NCBI GenBank assembly: GCA_947501885.1 | Contig: CANMXN010000001.1 | Coordinates: forward strand, 682,001 to 746,000 | From: an uncultured Sphingorhabdus sp. | GTDB lineage: Bacteria; Pseudomonadota; Alphaproteobacteria; Sphingomonadales; Sphingomonadaceae | Direction: 5' to 3' | DNA: 64,000 nucleotides | In this document: piece by piece, positions 53,575 to 63,355 of the stretch | Position numbering within the stretch: position 1 is the first letter of the stretch | Layout: each line of letters begins with the position of its first letter | Notes under the pieces: model-generated | The model's input: only the letters and a program-made list of their open reading frames with translations | Database searches by the model: none | What the model was told of the DNA's origin: nothing | Program-made: the position numbers and the translations under genes

Positions 53575-54255
53575 TCAAATCTTGGTTTGGAATAGTGTAA
53601 AATTGACATTATCATCATAAAGGTCAACTCTTTCTCGGCTTTTTAAGAAATTTACAACCTTATACGTCAAAGGGGTTAAAATAATTTCCCAACCTAATTT
53701 CAACAATCAGTTGGTAAGCATGACAATAAACATCAATTTTACATCCTATACGCCTAAAATGCGAGTGGATAAAATATCAAACTATCAACGCCCTGCCCTA
53801 TAAATGTAGAACCAATGGTTCGGCTCCACAAATGCTTTCTTCGCGTCCATATTTTCATTCTTGCCTAACATAGCTATTCACAAATTCCCCTGCCCAAAGT
53901 GCAGCCATAGAAGCAAAGACTATCCCCAGGACTTGACCAAAGACTTGTTCATAAGCATTTTGCCCTTCCCAACCAGCGGCAGGGGGCAGCGTAACAACCA
54001 TCCAGTTCATAAATACCATAAATATCAATGCACCAGAACCAACCCATATCACCCGCCTAGAGCGCGCATAGCCATAGGCCTCGGTCAATATATCGCCAAT
54101 CACATAACCAATCGGGAAAAATAATATACCCGCACGATAGATATAAATATCATCAAAAATGGTAATATAAGTTTACTTTGCCGCTCCTAATATATTCAAT
54201 AATAACAAGATGGTCACAAATGCTGCCATCACAAAATCATAATATAAATAGCATT
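53575..54255 (-). pseudogene. Decayed queuosine precursor transporter (YhhQ/VUT family)
   Basis: Hand translation over three frames: YYDFVMAAFVTILLLLNILGAAK*TYITIFDDIYIYRAGILFFPIGYVIGDILTEAYGYARSRRVIWVGSGAL...GWEGQNAYEQVFGQVLGIVFASMAALWAGEFVNSYV / ARMKIWTRRKHLWSRTIGSTFIGQGVDSLIFYPLAF / VKLMFIVMLTN*LLKLGWEIILTPLTYKVVNFLKSRERVDLYDD. Confidence 0.85.
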
Positions 54256-54361
54256 CCTTTTATGTATTTGATTATTCGACAAAGGTAATTTTGATATTTT
54301 TTTCATAATATTTCATTACGCACTTTTCAGCACGATGCAAACTGGTTAAGGGGGTGATAGT

Positions 54362-54438
54362 GCGCCCGTAGCTCATCTGGATAGAGCGCGAGACTTCTAA
54401 TCTTGAGGCAGCAGGTTCGAGTCCTGCCGGGCGCACCA
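54362..54438 (+). tRNA. tRNA-Arg (anticodon TCT), CCA encoded
   Basis: gcgcccg...cttctaa anticodon loop...ggttcgagtcc...cgggcgc-a-cca; acceptor and T-arm pair. Confidence 0.95.
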
Positions 54439-54499
54439 TATTCTGTGGTTTCTTGGTGCTGTATATAAATATTCTATGACAATCTGTAAGACTTTATAT

Positions 54500-55681
54500 T
54501 CAGGGCATAGTGACATCATGCCCATAGAGCCAGTCATTATGCTCATGAAATTTATTAGGCATCAAGCGATTGGCGAGCCATAGCGGCGCGAAATTTATCA
54601 ATTTTCCGCCTGTGCTGCGCTGGTGAAATAATTGCATATTATCACGAGCAATTTTTTGCACGCGAGCTGTGCGCGCATAGCGCTTACCAAAATAATCTGT
54701 AAAGGCTTTATCAATGTCGCTATGCTGTGACAAAGAACGAGCCAAGACATAGGCATCTTCCATTGCCATAACCGCGCCTTGCGCCATAAATGGCAGCATC
54801 GGGTGGCAAGCATCGCCAAGCAATACCACGCGGCCATCACTCCATTTTTCCAGCGGAGCGCGGTCAAACAAAGCCCAACGATAATGCTGGTCTGATTGAT
54901 TGATAATCTTACGAATAGTGGGGTGCCAGCCAGCAAAATCATGCAATGCTTCTTCACGTTTCCCTTGCTCATTCCAGCTTTCGACCTGCCAATCGCGCTC
55001 AACAACGGCCACTAGATTTGCTAAAGTACCGCCTCGCAATAGATAGGTCACAGCATGCTTTCCTTCACCAACCCATATACAGGCACCAGGCGGTGGCTTA
55101 TGACGTCCAAGATCAGAAACTGGCACTGTATATCGCCAAGCAACATTCCCAGTAAATATTGCTTTTGATGGCCCAAGCATATTCTCGCGAATGATAGATT
55201 TTATGCCATCGGCACCAATGATAATGTCGCCATTTACGCGGCTTCCATCTGATAATTGCGCCCAAGCCTCTTTATCATTCTGACCATATCCGACTACCAT
55301 ATTATTCATTTTTAATATATTATGGCCATGTTCTTTTAATGCTTGCGCAAGGGCATGAATAAAGTCTGCTCTATGGATATGCCAATAGGGGGCGCCATAG
55401 CGTTTTTCCATTTCCGTCCCCATTGGAGTATTGGTGATGACACGGCCCGAATAACCGCCGCGAAATTGCCAATAGCGCGGAACGGATATATAATCCTCTA
55501 GGGTTTTATCGATATTTAAAGCCCGTAAGACTTTTACGCCATTGGGGCTGATTTGAATGCCAGCACCAATTTCATTTAATTCCTTACTTTGTTCAAGGAT
55601 TTCGACATCCCAACCATATTTAAGCAAAGCAAGAGCAGCGCTTAATCCGCCAATACCAGCGCCAATGATGACGGCCTTCAT
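54500..55681 (-). CDS. FAD-dependent aromatic monooxygenase (salicylate hydroxylase-like)
   Basis: MKAVIIGAGIGGLSAALALLKYGWDVEILEQ, IIGADGIKS, VVLLGDACHPMLPFMAQGAVMAMEDAYVLA. Confidence 0.9.
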   Translation of the reverse strand: MKAVIIGAGIGGLSAALALLKYGWDVEILEQSKELNEIGAGIQISPNGVKVLRALNIDKTLEDYISVPRYWQFRGGYSGRVITNTPMGTEMEKRYGAPYWHIHRADFIHALAQALKEHGHNILKMNNMVVGYGQNDKEAWAQLSDGSRVNGDIIIGADGIKSIIRENMLGPSKAIFTGNVAWRYTVPVSDLGRHKPPPGACIWVGEGKHAVTYLLRGGTLANLVAVVERDWQVESWNEQGKREEALHDFAGWHPTIRKIINQSDQHYRWALFDRAPLEKWSDGRVVLLGDACHPMLPFMAQGAVMAMEDAYVLARSLSQHSDIDKAFTDYFGKRYARTARVQKIARDNMQLFHQRSTGGKLINFAPLWLANRLMPNKFHEHNDWLYGHDVTMP

Positions 55682-55899
55682 AATATTATGTCTTTGAATA
55701 TCATGTTAATAAAGGCCTAAATCAATGGGTTTAAAAATGATGTAAATATATAGATGGCATTATTGCTGGCGGCAATAGTGATAAATACTCACTTCTATCG
55801 ATAGGCCATATATGAACCATATTGCATCGTTAATTCATAAAATTCTCTCATAGCTTTCATAGTGATGATCTTATATGATGATATAATAGATTAATAATA

Positions 55900-56409
55900 T
55901 TGAGAATGATTGTGATGAAATATCTTTTACCGATTGCGGCTATATTATTATCAGCTTGCTCACCATCGCCAGATACTGCCGATGATCAATCTTACACCGA
56001 AAAAACAAAGGATGCTCCCATGCCCAATATCATTGTTAAAAGCGCAAATAATTTTGCAACCACCGAGACAAAACTACGACTCGCCATTGAAGAAAAGGGC
56101 CTTAAGCTATTTACTGTGGTTGACCATGGCGCTGGAGCAAAGTCAGTTGATGCCGATATTGGCGAAAGCAAGCTCTTTATCTTTGGCAACCCCAAGGCTG
56201 GTACGCCATTAATGACAGATGATGTCCAAATGGGTTTAGAATTGCCTCTAAAGATATTAATAACATCTGGGATGAATAAGGAAACACAGATTATATATAA
56301 AGATATCGCTGAATCCGCTCAAAATTATAATATAAATGGTAAAGATCAGCTTTTGGGTAAAATATCTGAAAACTTAAACGCTTTGGCCACGGCTGCTGCC
56401 GCGCAATAA
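55900..56409 (+). CDS. DUF302 domain-containing lipoprotein
   Basis: Lipobox LSACSP; VKSANNFATTETKLRLAIEEKGLKLFTVVDHGAGA...LFIFGNPKAGTPLM. Confidence 0.85.
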   Translation: MRMIVMKYLLPIAAILLSACSPSPDTADDQSYTEKTKDAPMPNIIVKSANNFATTETKLRLAIEEKGLKLFTVVDHGAGAKSVDADIGESKLFIFGNPKAGTPLMTDDVQMGLELPLKILITSGMNKETQIIYKDIAESAQNYNINGKDQLLGKISENLNALATAAAAQ

Positions 56410-56536
56410 CTTTGTTGACGCTATCAAAGATTCTGCATGCAATAGCCATGTTCATTCATGAAATACAAAATTTCTATAATCTCTTGTTGCATCATGAAAC
56501 ATGCAATGCCAACATCACAAAAAGAGAGGGACATAT

Positions 56537-57658
56537 ATGGAATTAGGCAATCTTGGCTATAGCGAAGAACAGATTGAAATCTTAGATGTGGCAACAAATT
56601 TTTGCCGTGATAAATCCTCGATTGAGCAAGTTCGTAACCTGATAAAAAGTGATTTGGGTTTTGACCAATCCATATGGAATGAAATGGCCGAATTGGGATG
56701 GATGGCTATCACTATCCCCGAAGATTATGATGGAATTGGCCTTTCGATGGCCGAAACCGTACCCATTGCCGAACAAATGGGCCGCAATTTAATGGCATCA
56801 CCCTTCGCATCATCTACCATTGCCGCGCAGGCGATTATCGCTGTTGGTAGTGAGGAGCAAAAGTCCAGATTTTTACCGATGATAGCATCTGGTTCCATTG
56901 CCACATTGGCGTTAGCAGAGGCCAATGGTGATTGGGATATGCATAATATTGACGCAAGCGCACAACAAGATGGTGACCAATTAAAGCTAAGCGGAACAAA
57001 GCAATTTTGTCTATGGGCCAGCAATGCCGAAATCATTATCACATCGGTTAAAATCAATGGTCAAGCATCCTTGGTCATTATTGAAGGTGATACTATTCCA
57101 GAAGGAGCTTTGCGCCGCGAAGCAATTATTGATGAGACCAAACGCAGCTTTAGCATCACACTTGATGGAATTACTATTCCAGCCTCCAATATATTAAATA
57201 CTAATAATCATGCTACTGCCTTTGATCAGATTGAACTTGCCGCCATATTGTTACAAAGCGCCGAAATGTGCGGCGGTTCACAAAGTGTTATCGATTATAC
57301 CGTTGATTATCTGAAAACACGCAAACAATTTGGCAAGGTGATTGGCGAATATCAAGCGCTCAAACATCCTGCAGTTGATGCCTATGTTAGCTATGAAAAA
57401 GCACGTTCTCACCTCTATAGCGCGGCCTATAATCATAAGGATCAAGGCTTAGGCGAAATAGCGATTCGTATGGCCAAAGCATCATCAGACAATGCCTATA
57501 GCAATGCAGCCGATCGCGCTGTGCAATTTCACGGCGGTTTTGGTTTTACGCATGATTGTGATGCTGGTCTGCACAGGCGCGCTGCTATATTCCATGCATC
57601 TCAATTTGGTGATGCCGCTTGGCACCGCAGTAAATTGAGCGATTTAATGTTTGGTTGA
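56537..57658 (+). CDS. Acyl-CoA dehydrogenase family protein
   Basis: LGWMAITIPEDYDGIGLSMAETVPIAEQMG; RKQFGKVIGEYQALKHPAVDAYVSYEKARSH; VQFHGGFGFTHDCDAGLHRRAAIF; start at ATG 56537. Confidence 0.92.
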   Translation: MELGNLGYSEEQIEILDVATNFCRDKSSIEQVRNLIKSDLGFDQSIWNEMAELGWMAITIPEDYDGIGLSMAETVPIAEQMGRNLMASPFASSTIAAQAIIAVGSEEQKSRFLPMIASGSIATLALAEANGDWDMHNIDASAQQDGDQLKLSGTKQFCLWASNAEIIITSVKINGQASLVIIEGDTIPEGALRREAIIDETKRSFSITLDGITIPASNILNTNNHATAFDQIELAAILLQSAEMCGGSQSVIDYTVDYLKTRKQFGKVIGEYQALKHPAVDAYVSYEKARSHLYSAAYNHKDQGLGEIAIRMAKASSDNAYSNAADRAVQFHGGFGFTHDCDAGLHRRAAIFHASQFGDAAWHRSKLSDLMFG

Positions 57659-57673
57659 TGGCTATAAAAAGGA

Positions 57674-58420
57674 TTATGTGAAGCTTGAATCTTCACGTTC
57701 TTTTTCTTGCTCTTCTATTTGTTCTTCAATAATATCTTGGCTGTCCCCACCGCCAAATACAACGGTACCGCTGGAAAAGCTCGTGCCAAATGTTTGTACG
57801 ATAGAAATAGTCTGACCAAGACCCGATAAAAATTGTTCTTCACTCAAGCTTGTTAACGGGTGAATATATGTGCCCCAGAGCAATCCATTGGCAATGGCAT
57901 AACGAGCATCCAAAGCGCTATCAAAATTGGCTTGCATTAGGCGCGCTAATGTATCGACATTTAATGCTTCTGCTTGGATAATCGGAACCATAATCCGCAT
58001 GCGCTCTGCGACAGGGTCTGAAACAACCAAAACCTGGGTATCTTCTAATTGAAATTGCCATGAATTGCCATCACGCGTGATAGTATCATCAATTTCTTTC
58101 AGGGCCTTATCAATCATGTCGAGCGAAGCCTTTGCTTCCTCGCTAGGTTCAGCAATGGCTTCTGGTTCTGGTGCATTGGGGTCAAATTCTGTCGATCCGT
58201 CGGAAGGGCCTGTACCTATATCAGGAAGTTCAGGAGTTGGAATAGTTGGTTCTGTAGGTGCTGATGGCGTTATTTCATCGGGCGTGTCCACACTCTCTTG
58301 GGCATTTACTGCATATATTGATGTCGACATGATGATAGCAGAAGAACTAAGATATGTTATTGTTTTAACGGTTTTGGAGAAAAGCTTTTCTGTTTTGGGG
58401 ATATGGTACTTTATGGGCAT
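57674..58420 (-). CDS. Hypothetical exported protein, Pro/Glu-rich N-terminal linker
   Basis: Signal-like N-terminus, then TPDEITPSAPTEPTIPTPELPDIGTGPSDGSTEFDPNAPEPEAIAEPSEE. Confidence 0.6.
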   Translation of the reverse strand: MPIKYHIPKTEKLFSKTVKTITYLSSSAIIMSTSIYAVNAQESVDTPDEITPSAPTEPTIPTPELPDIGTGPSDGSTEFDPNAPEPEAIAEPSEEAKASLDMIDKALKEIDDTITRDGNSWQFQLEDTQVLVVSDPVAERMRIMVPIIQAEALNVDTLARLMQANFDSALDARYAIANGLLWGTYIHPLTSLSEEQFLSGLGQTISIVQTFGTSFSSGTVVFGGGDSQDIIEEQIEEQEKEREDSSFT

Positions 58421-58485
58421 TATTTTCTCCTATTATTTCTTTTATATTCGATACTCCGCAGGATATTGTTACCATCTAAAATAAT

Positions 58486-58884
58486 TCATTTGCGAAAAGG
58501 CCATTCAATAGTTTCGCTGACCCATAATGCCCACCAGATGGCAATCGGCTGAAAAGCCAATCTAGGCCCATGATACCACCAACTTAATGTTTCGCCATTA
58601 ACGGCAATATTATTGATTGCATGATGAATATTGGCAGGAAAAACGCACAATGCATATAAGGCAAGTCCTATTCCTGCAAATTTGCGAACTTTTGGGATAA
58701 ACAAACCTATAGCCCCCAATATTTCAGCAATGCCTGTCCAATATATTACATGCTCAGGGTAAGGTACCCATGATGGTGTTATAGCAAGGAACCCCTCAGG
58801 AGAACGGATATGCGCGATGCCAGCCAGCAAATAAATAATTGCCATAATTACCAATAAACCACTGCGAATATATGTTTTTTTCAT
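58486..58884 (-). CDS. DoxX family membrane protein
   Basis: YLLAGIAHIRSPEGFLAITPSWVPYPEHVIYWTGIAEILGAIGLFIPKVRKFAG. Confidence 0.85.
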   Translation of the reverse strand: MKKTYIRSGLLVIMAIIYLLAGIAHIRSPEGFLAITPSWVPYPEHVIYWTGIAEILGAIGLFIPKVRKFAGIGLALYALCVFPANIHHAINNIAVNGETLSWWYHGPRLAFQPIAIWWALWVSETIEWPFRK

Positions 58885-59171
58885 CTATTATTATTTTACC
58901 ACATCATATTATTATATATTAAATTATATATAGTCTTCTTTATGAAGTTCGAGATTATACAAAATTTGCTAAATAACAATAGTCCTGCTAGAGGGTTCCT
59001 TAGCTAGCGTCGGAATTTGCGACGGACTATGGCAAGCAATTTATGTTTTGTGCAGTGAAATGCTCTAAACCCCTATAGTGCATACTATTTTCCTTCCCCT
59101 CTACACGACTATTGGCGAACTGCCCAATGCGCTGTTGTATTGGGTAAACTCGTTTCTCGAAGGACGAAAAT

Positions 59172-59378
59172 ATGACTATAGGTACCGTAAAATTTTTCAA
59201 CACAGACAAAGGCTACGGCTTTATTGCACCAGAAGATGGCGGCGATGACAGCTTTGTACACATTACTGCGGTTCAAGCCGCTGGCATGCAAACGCTCGAT
59301 AAAGATCAGCGTGTAAGCTATGATGTTGAAACTGGACAGAATGGCAAAAAATCAGCTGTGAACATTCAATCAGCTTAA
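59172..59378 (+). CDS. Cold-shock protein
   Basis: MTIGTVKFFNTDKGYGFIAPEDGGDDSFVHITAVQAAGMQTL (RNP1/RNP2-like). Confidence 0.97.
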   Translation: MTIGTVKFFNTDKGYGFIAPEDGGDDSFVHITAVQAAGMQTLDKDQRVSYDVETGQNGKKSAVNIQSA

Positions 59379-59403
59379 TTTTTTAATAGAATATAATGAA
59401 ATT

Positions 59404-59428
59404 GGCTGGCTTCGCGCTGGCCTTTTTT
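59404..59428 (+). terminator. Rho-independent terminator of the csp gene
   Basis: GGCTGGC-TTCGC-GCTGGCC followed by TTTTTT. Confidence 0.75.
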
Positions 59429-59460
59429 ATGTCTAAAGATACCTAATTGAGAATAGCTGA

Positions 59461-61017
59461 TTATTCTAATATTGTGATCGTCATGACATTGGCCTCTATC
59501 ACCACCGAAACAAGCTGCGTTAATTGTATATCTACGCCTTGATCTGAAATTTTCAATCCATCCAACCTATATTCGCCATCCGTATATTCATCATGGTCGA
59601 TGATTTTGGGCTGCTCTGACATTAATATCGTATATTTTTTGTTTCCGAGCAAAATTGGCTGATTTTTTGATGCAATGGAATAGCCATCACCAGCGGAGTT
59701 AAAAATGGAAGCATTGGTTATCGCAGTTAAATCTTGGCCCAATTCAAACATACCGCTTGCGGAAAAGCCTGCTGATGTTTTGCCCTTTGTAGCCGTGAGA
59801 TCGATAGCGACTCTATAGGGTCTAAGCGCGAAAAATTCCTTGGGCGTTTTAATCTCTTGTTTGGCTCTCTTAGCAATGATCGGTTGAAATTTTTGATAGA
59901 GGCTATCATAATCATATTGTGCATGTGCCGCCGCGATAAGATCATTCCTATTAACGGCTTTAATAGGCGCAATAAGCGATTCAAGATGCGTATCTAAATT
60001 GGTGCCTTGCTCAACTTTTTGCTGCCAATCGCCATCATCATATTGGCTAATCAAATACGCAAGCGCTGCTCCATTATGATAGCTTTTACTTCGTATGAAA
60101 ATACTGTTAAAGATGCTACCTTCTCTTAATAAATCTTCCTGTAACCCCTCAATAAGCAATTCTCGGAGCATAGCATCATCACCGCCCGATATGATCGTCA
60201 ATGCTGATCGCTCGGCAAATTCGGCGGTTCCCTCGCTGCGCTCATAAACTTGCTCTGCTATCGCTATATTGGCTAAATTCGTCTCTTCGCGCAGGCGGCG
60301 CATGGCAAAATAGCGATGAAGATAGGCTATTTGTTCGTCTTTACTGGATGCTTTGATTGCATCAATCAATATCTGTCGTTCAATATGTGCGGACACTGCA
60401 AAATTCGCCCTATCACGAATATCATTGGGTGTATAATCGGCATATTCTTCGCTAAGAAATTGCATATTTTGATAGGCATGAAATTGTTCGTGCAGGATAA
60501 GCGCTCTAATATTGCTTAGAAATAATTCTGTCTCGAAATCCGATGGATTGATATTAACCAAAACAGCGCTTTGATCATTGCCAATATCATAATTAAGATA
60601 AAAAGGCTGCGGTACATCTTTGAGCATGCCCTCATAATAAGTGGCTTTTCCAACAAGCGAATCTGGGAGCTTAGATTCCGATATGGGTATGAAACTTTCT
60701 GGTTTTGAACCAGATGAGATTAATAATGCGCCTTGGCCTCTTATATTGATGATGAAGGCCTGACTTACTGGCCAATAGCCTGACCATATTTTTGATATTT
60801 GCGGGGCCGATTGAACAATATCACCAGCAAGCGCGATAATTTGCTCTTTTATAGCGGCTTTGTCTTTTGCACTTTGCGTATCGTCGACAATTTGTTGTGC
60901 AGTATCGACATTTTGTCGCGCATCATCGACATTTTCGGACAATATTGGGGCGGCCGACAAATGAAATATTATATTTAATGTACATAGATAAAATAAAATT
61001 TTTATAAATGAGTACAT
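59461..61017 (-). CDS. Putative exported gluzincin-type metallopeptidase, family not recognised
   Basis: LILHEQFHAYQN (HExxH, about 60470-60493) and downstream ERSEGTAEFAERSAL; signal-like N-terminus. Confidence 0.65.
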   Translation of the reverse strand: MYSFIKILFYLCTLNIIFHLSAAPILSENVDDARQNVDTAQQIVDDTQSAKDKAAIKEQIIALAGDIVQSAPQISKIWSGYWPVSQAFIINIRGQGALLISSGSKPESFIPISESKLPDSLVGKATYYEGMLKDVPQPFYLNYDIGNDQSAVLVNINPSDFETELFLSNIRALILHEQFHAYQNMQFLSEEYADYTPNDIRDRANFAVSAHIERQILIDAIKASSKDEQIAYLHRYFAMRRLREETNLANIAIAEQVYERSEGTAEFAERSALTIISGGDDAMLRELLIEGLQEDLLREGSIFNSIFIRSKSYHNGAALAYLISQYDDGDWQQKVEQGTNLDTHLESLIAPIKAVNRNDLIAAAHAQYDYDSLYQKFQPIIAKRAKQEIKTPKEFFALRPYRVAIDLTATKGKTSAGFSASGMFELGQDLTAITNASIFNSAGDGYSIASKNQPILLGNKKYTILMSEQPKIIDHDEYTDGEYRLDGLKISDQGVDIQLTQLVSVVIEANVMTITILE

Positions 61018-61203
61018 TATATCAAACCATTATTATTAATGTAATTAAAGCAATAACATATATATACATTATTACAATATTTATAATTATCAACTTCATA
61101 TATAATAATATTACCCCATAGGATAAAGGGTGAGTCATTATATTAAAAATCTCTACGGTTTATTGTGAATTGTTTATTGGTGGTATTGCGAATCTATCAA
61201 AAA

Positions 61204-61280
61204 TGGTGCGCCCAAGAGGATTCGAACCTCTGGCCCCCAGATTAGGAATCTGATGCTCTATCCGACTGAGCTATGGGCGC
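61204..61280 (-). tRNA. tRNA-Arg (anticodon CCT), CCA encoded
   Basis: Reverse complement gcgcccatagctcagtcggatagagcatcagattcctaatctgggggccagaggttcgaatcctcttgggcgcacca. Confidence 0.95.
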
Positions 61281-61902
61281 ATTTTTCAAAAGTCCTAGTT
61301 TTATGCGGTTTAGCGGCTAATAAAATTAAATCAAGCCAACAATCAAAAAAGAACAAAACGGAAATAGAAGGCCTAATATGGTAGTCATTGGCACAATTTT
61401 TGACACAATGGGAATTGTTGAACAGCACAGTCCAATCCATACAATTACATAGCATGAAGTGGAAAGAGATAATGTGGAAATTATAATGAGAAAACTAAAG
61501 AACACTTCAACCGACAAGAAGTATTGAATAGAATCGAACAAACTTAAACTGTCAACATCTACCATCACCAATGCAGGAGCAAGGCACAAATTAACCCCGG
61601 TTGACGTAAAAGTGCGCGAATATTTGATAGGTGAATTATGAGATTAGATAGTCATACCATCAAAAGCGAAATAGTAGTATTTAAGATGGAACTGTGTCAT
61701 ATAGAGCGCGATGTGCTAGCATATGGATTAACTGACAATGAGATTGAAACTATGGTCTGAGCTATTATCTACGCTTGTGTTAAGAAAACGCCAAAAACTT
61801 AACACGTTCATCACATATGTTAAAATAATTGGGCTTTTTGACGTAAGGATTGCATTATGTGAGAAAGCACTCCCAATAAAATCAATATTGGAGAATAGGT
61901 CG

Positions 61903-62256
61903 ATGCATGAAGTAACCAAATTTGTTATACCAGCTATAGCGATGCTATTGATGAGCTGTACCGAGGAGGCAGCTGACAGTAAAGCCCCTATTGATGATGG
62001 AGAATTTGAGCAAATTTTATTCGATGAAACAAAAACCGGTAAAGAGATTAATAAGTTGAAAGACCGAATCGGTAAGCTTGAAAAAGTGAATAAAGCTTTA
62101 ATAGATCATATGCTTGCTAAAGCATCCAAAGATACCGTAAGAACAAAAGACAACAGGATTCAAGAGAAACAAGATATCTTAAAAGAACAGGCTCTCAATG
62201 AACGCATTAGAGCAATTGAGCTTAATAAAGAATTTGAAGATATTGGCGGCTTTTAA
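61903..62256 (+). CDS. Small lipoprotein with coiled-coil-like sequence
   Basis: ATG 61903: MHEVTKFVIPAIAMLLMSCTEEAADS lipobox, then Lys/Glu-rich heptad-like region. Confidence 0.5.
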   Translation: MHEVTKFVIPAIAMLLMSCTEEAADSKAPIDDGEFEQILFDETKTGKEINKLKDRIGKLEKVNKALIDHMLAKASKDTVRTKDNRIQEKQDILKEQALNERIRAIELNKEFEDIGGF

Positions 62257-62793
62257 TCATTCATCTTTAATCTTACCAGTGGTCAAGCCTTCATACCAAT
62301 CGCCAATAGTTTCAGGATCATATTCATCATATCCTACATCAACCAAGAATTGCGTTGACGCAGACATTTTCCCAGTCCATTTGCCAGTTGAATATCCCAC
62401 AAGGTCAAGCGCGTTTCACGTAGCGTTTTTGGTCTCTTCGCCTTCAATCACATTACCAATATCCGATGCAATACGGCCTGCGGTTTCAACACCACTTGTT
62501 GCAGGTGTAAACCTATAACCAAAATTCTTTTGATCGGTAGCTTTCTTAACTGCGTCAAGTGCAAAATCACGGACAATAGGGATAGGACCAAAAGCATGAA
62601 ATAAAATAGTCTGAAATGACCACATACCCCAATTTTCATCTTCAGCAGACCCACGATTGGCAAGCAATTCAACAATAATTGGCGCAGCAATAATAATCCA
62701 TGATGCACGAGTAATTAACTCAGGTGCTACCTTAACATTACGCTCACTAATCGCCGTTCCAATATCACGGACTAAAGTTCGCTGACATTAATC
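62257..62793 (-). pseudogene. C-terminal remnant of a phage large virion/polyvalent protein, in-frame TGA
   Basis: One frame: RTLVRDIGTAISERNVKVAPELITRASWIIIAAPIIVELLANRGSAEDENWGMWSFQTILFHAFGPIPIVRDFALDAVKKATDQKNFGYRFTPATSGVETAGRIASDIGNVIEGEETKNAT*NALDLVGYSTGKWTGKMSASTQFLVDVGYDEYDPETIGDWYEGLTTGKIKDE*. Confidence 0.65.
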
Positions 62794-62803
62794 AAATATA
62801 ATA

Positions 62804-63349
62804 TTAATTTTTCATGTCAGGAGGGATATAAGGCATGGGCAAAGGCGCTATATCGATACCTTCATCAATAAGATCAGATGCTTGTTCTTCAGAAACATGC
62901 CCATGAATTTGACGGTGATCACTTTCGCCATAATGAATGGCCCTCACCTCATCGGTAAATTTATGACCGACCCATGTTGATTCTTTTAGCAATGCATTTT
63001 GTACCTTGGTCAATGTTTCAACCATTGCTTTATCCAACGCAGCATGAGCAACATTTTCAGCATTACTCACTTGCTTAGTTACTGCTTTTGGCACTTCAGC
63101 GCTGTTTGACGCTGCTTCAATATCTACGATTTGTTCAGTAGGCGAAGTATCTATATGCGGTCGATGTGATAATCTTTGGTTACTTTTCATGCCAATATTG
63201 GGCGCCATTACAGACTTTTGAACTTCGTTCGACCCGCAATGCGGACAGGACAATAGATTATTTTGTTTTTGCTTATGATAATCCTCTGAAGAACCGAACC
63301 AGCCTTCAAAAACATGGTTTTCTGAACAAATAAGGTCAAAAATAATCAT
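62804..63349 (-). CDS. DUF1178 family protein
   Basis: MIIFDLICSENHVFEGWFGSSEDYHKQKQNNLLSCPHCGSNEVQKSVMAPNI. Confidence 0.95.
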   Translation of the reverse strand: MIIFDLICSENHVFEGWFGSSEDYHKQKQNNLLSCPHCGSNEVQKSVMAPNIGMKSNQRLSHRPHIDTSPTEQIVDIEAASNSAEVPKAVTKQVSNAENVAHAALDKAMVETLTKVQNALLKESTWVGHKFTDEVRAIHYGESDHRQIHGHVSEEQASDLIDEGIDIAPLPMPYIPPDMKN

Positions 63350-63355
63350 ATATTA

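Noticed and set aside
54362-54438. Integration at tRNA-Arg(TCT), given the adjacent pseudogene
   Set aside because: No integrase, no duplicated tRNA 3' end, and the decayed neighbour is a chromosomal transporter family rather than a mobile gene.
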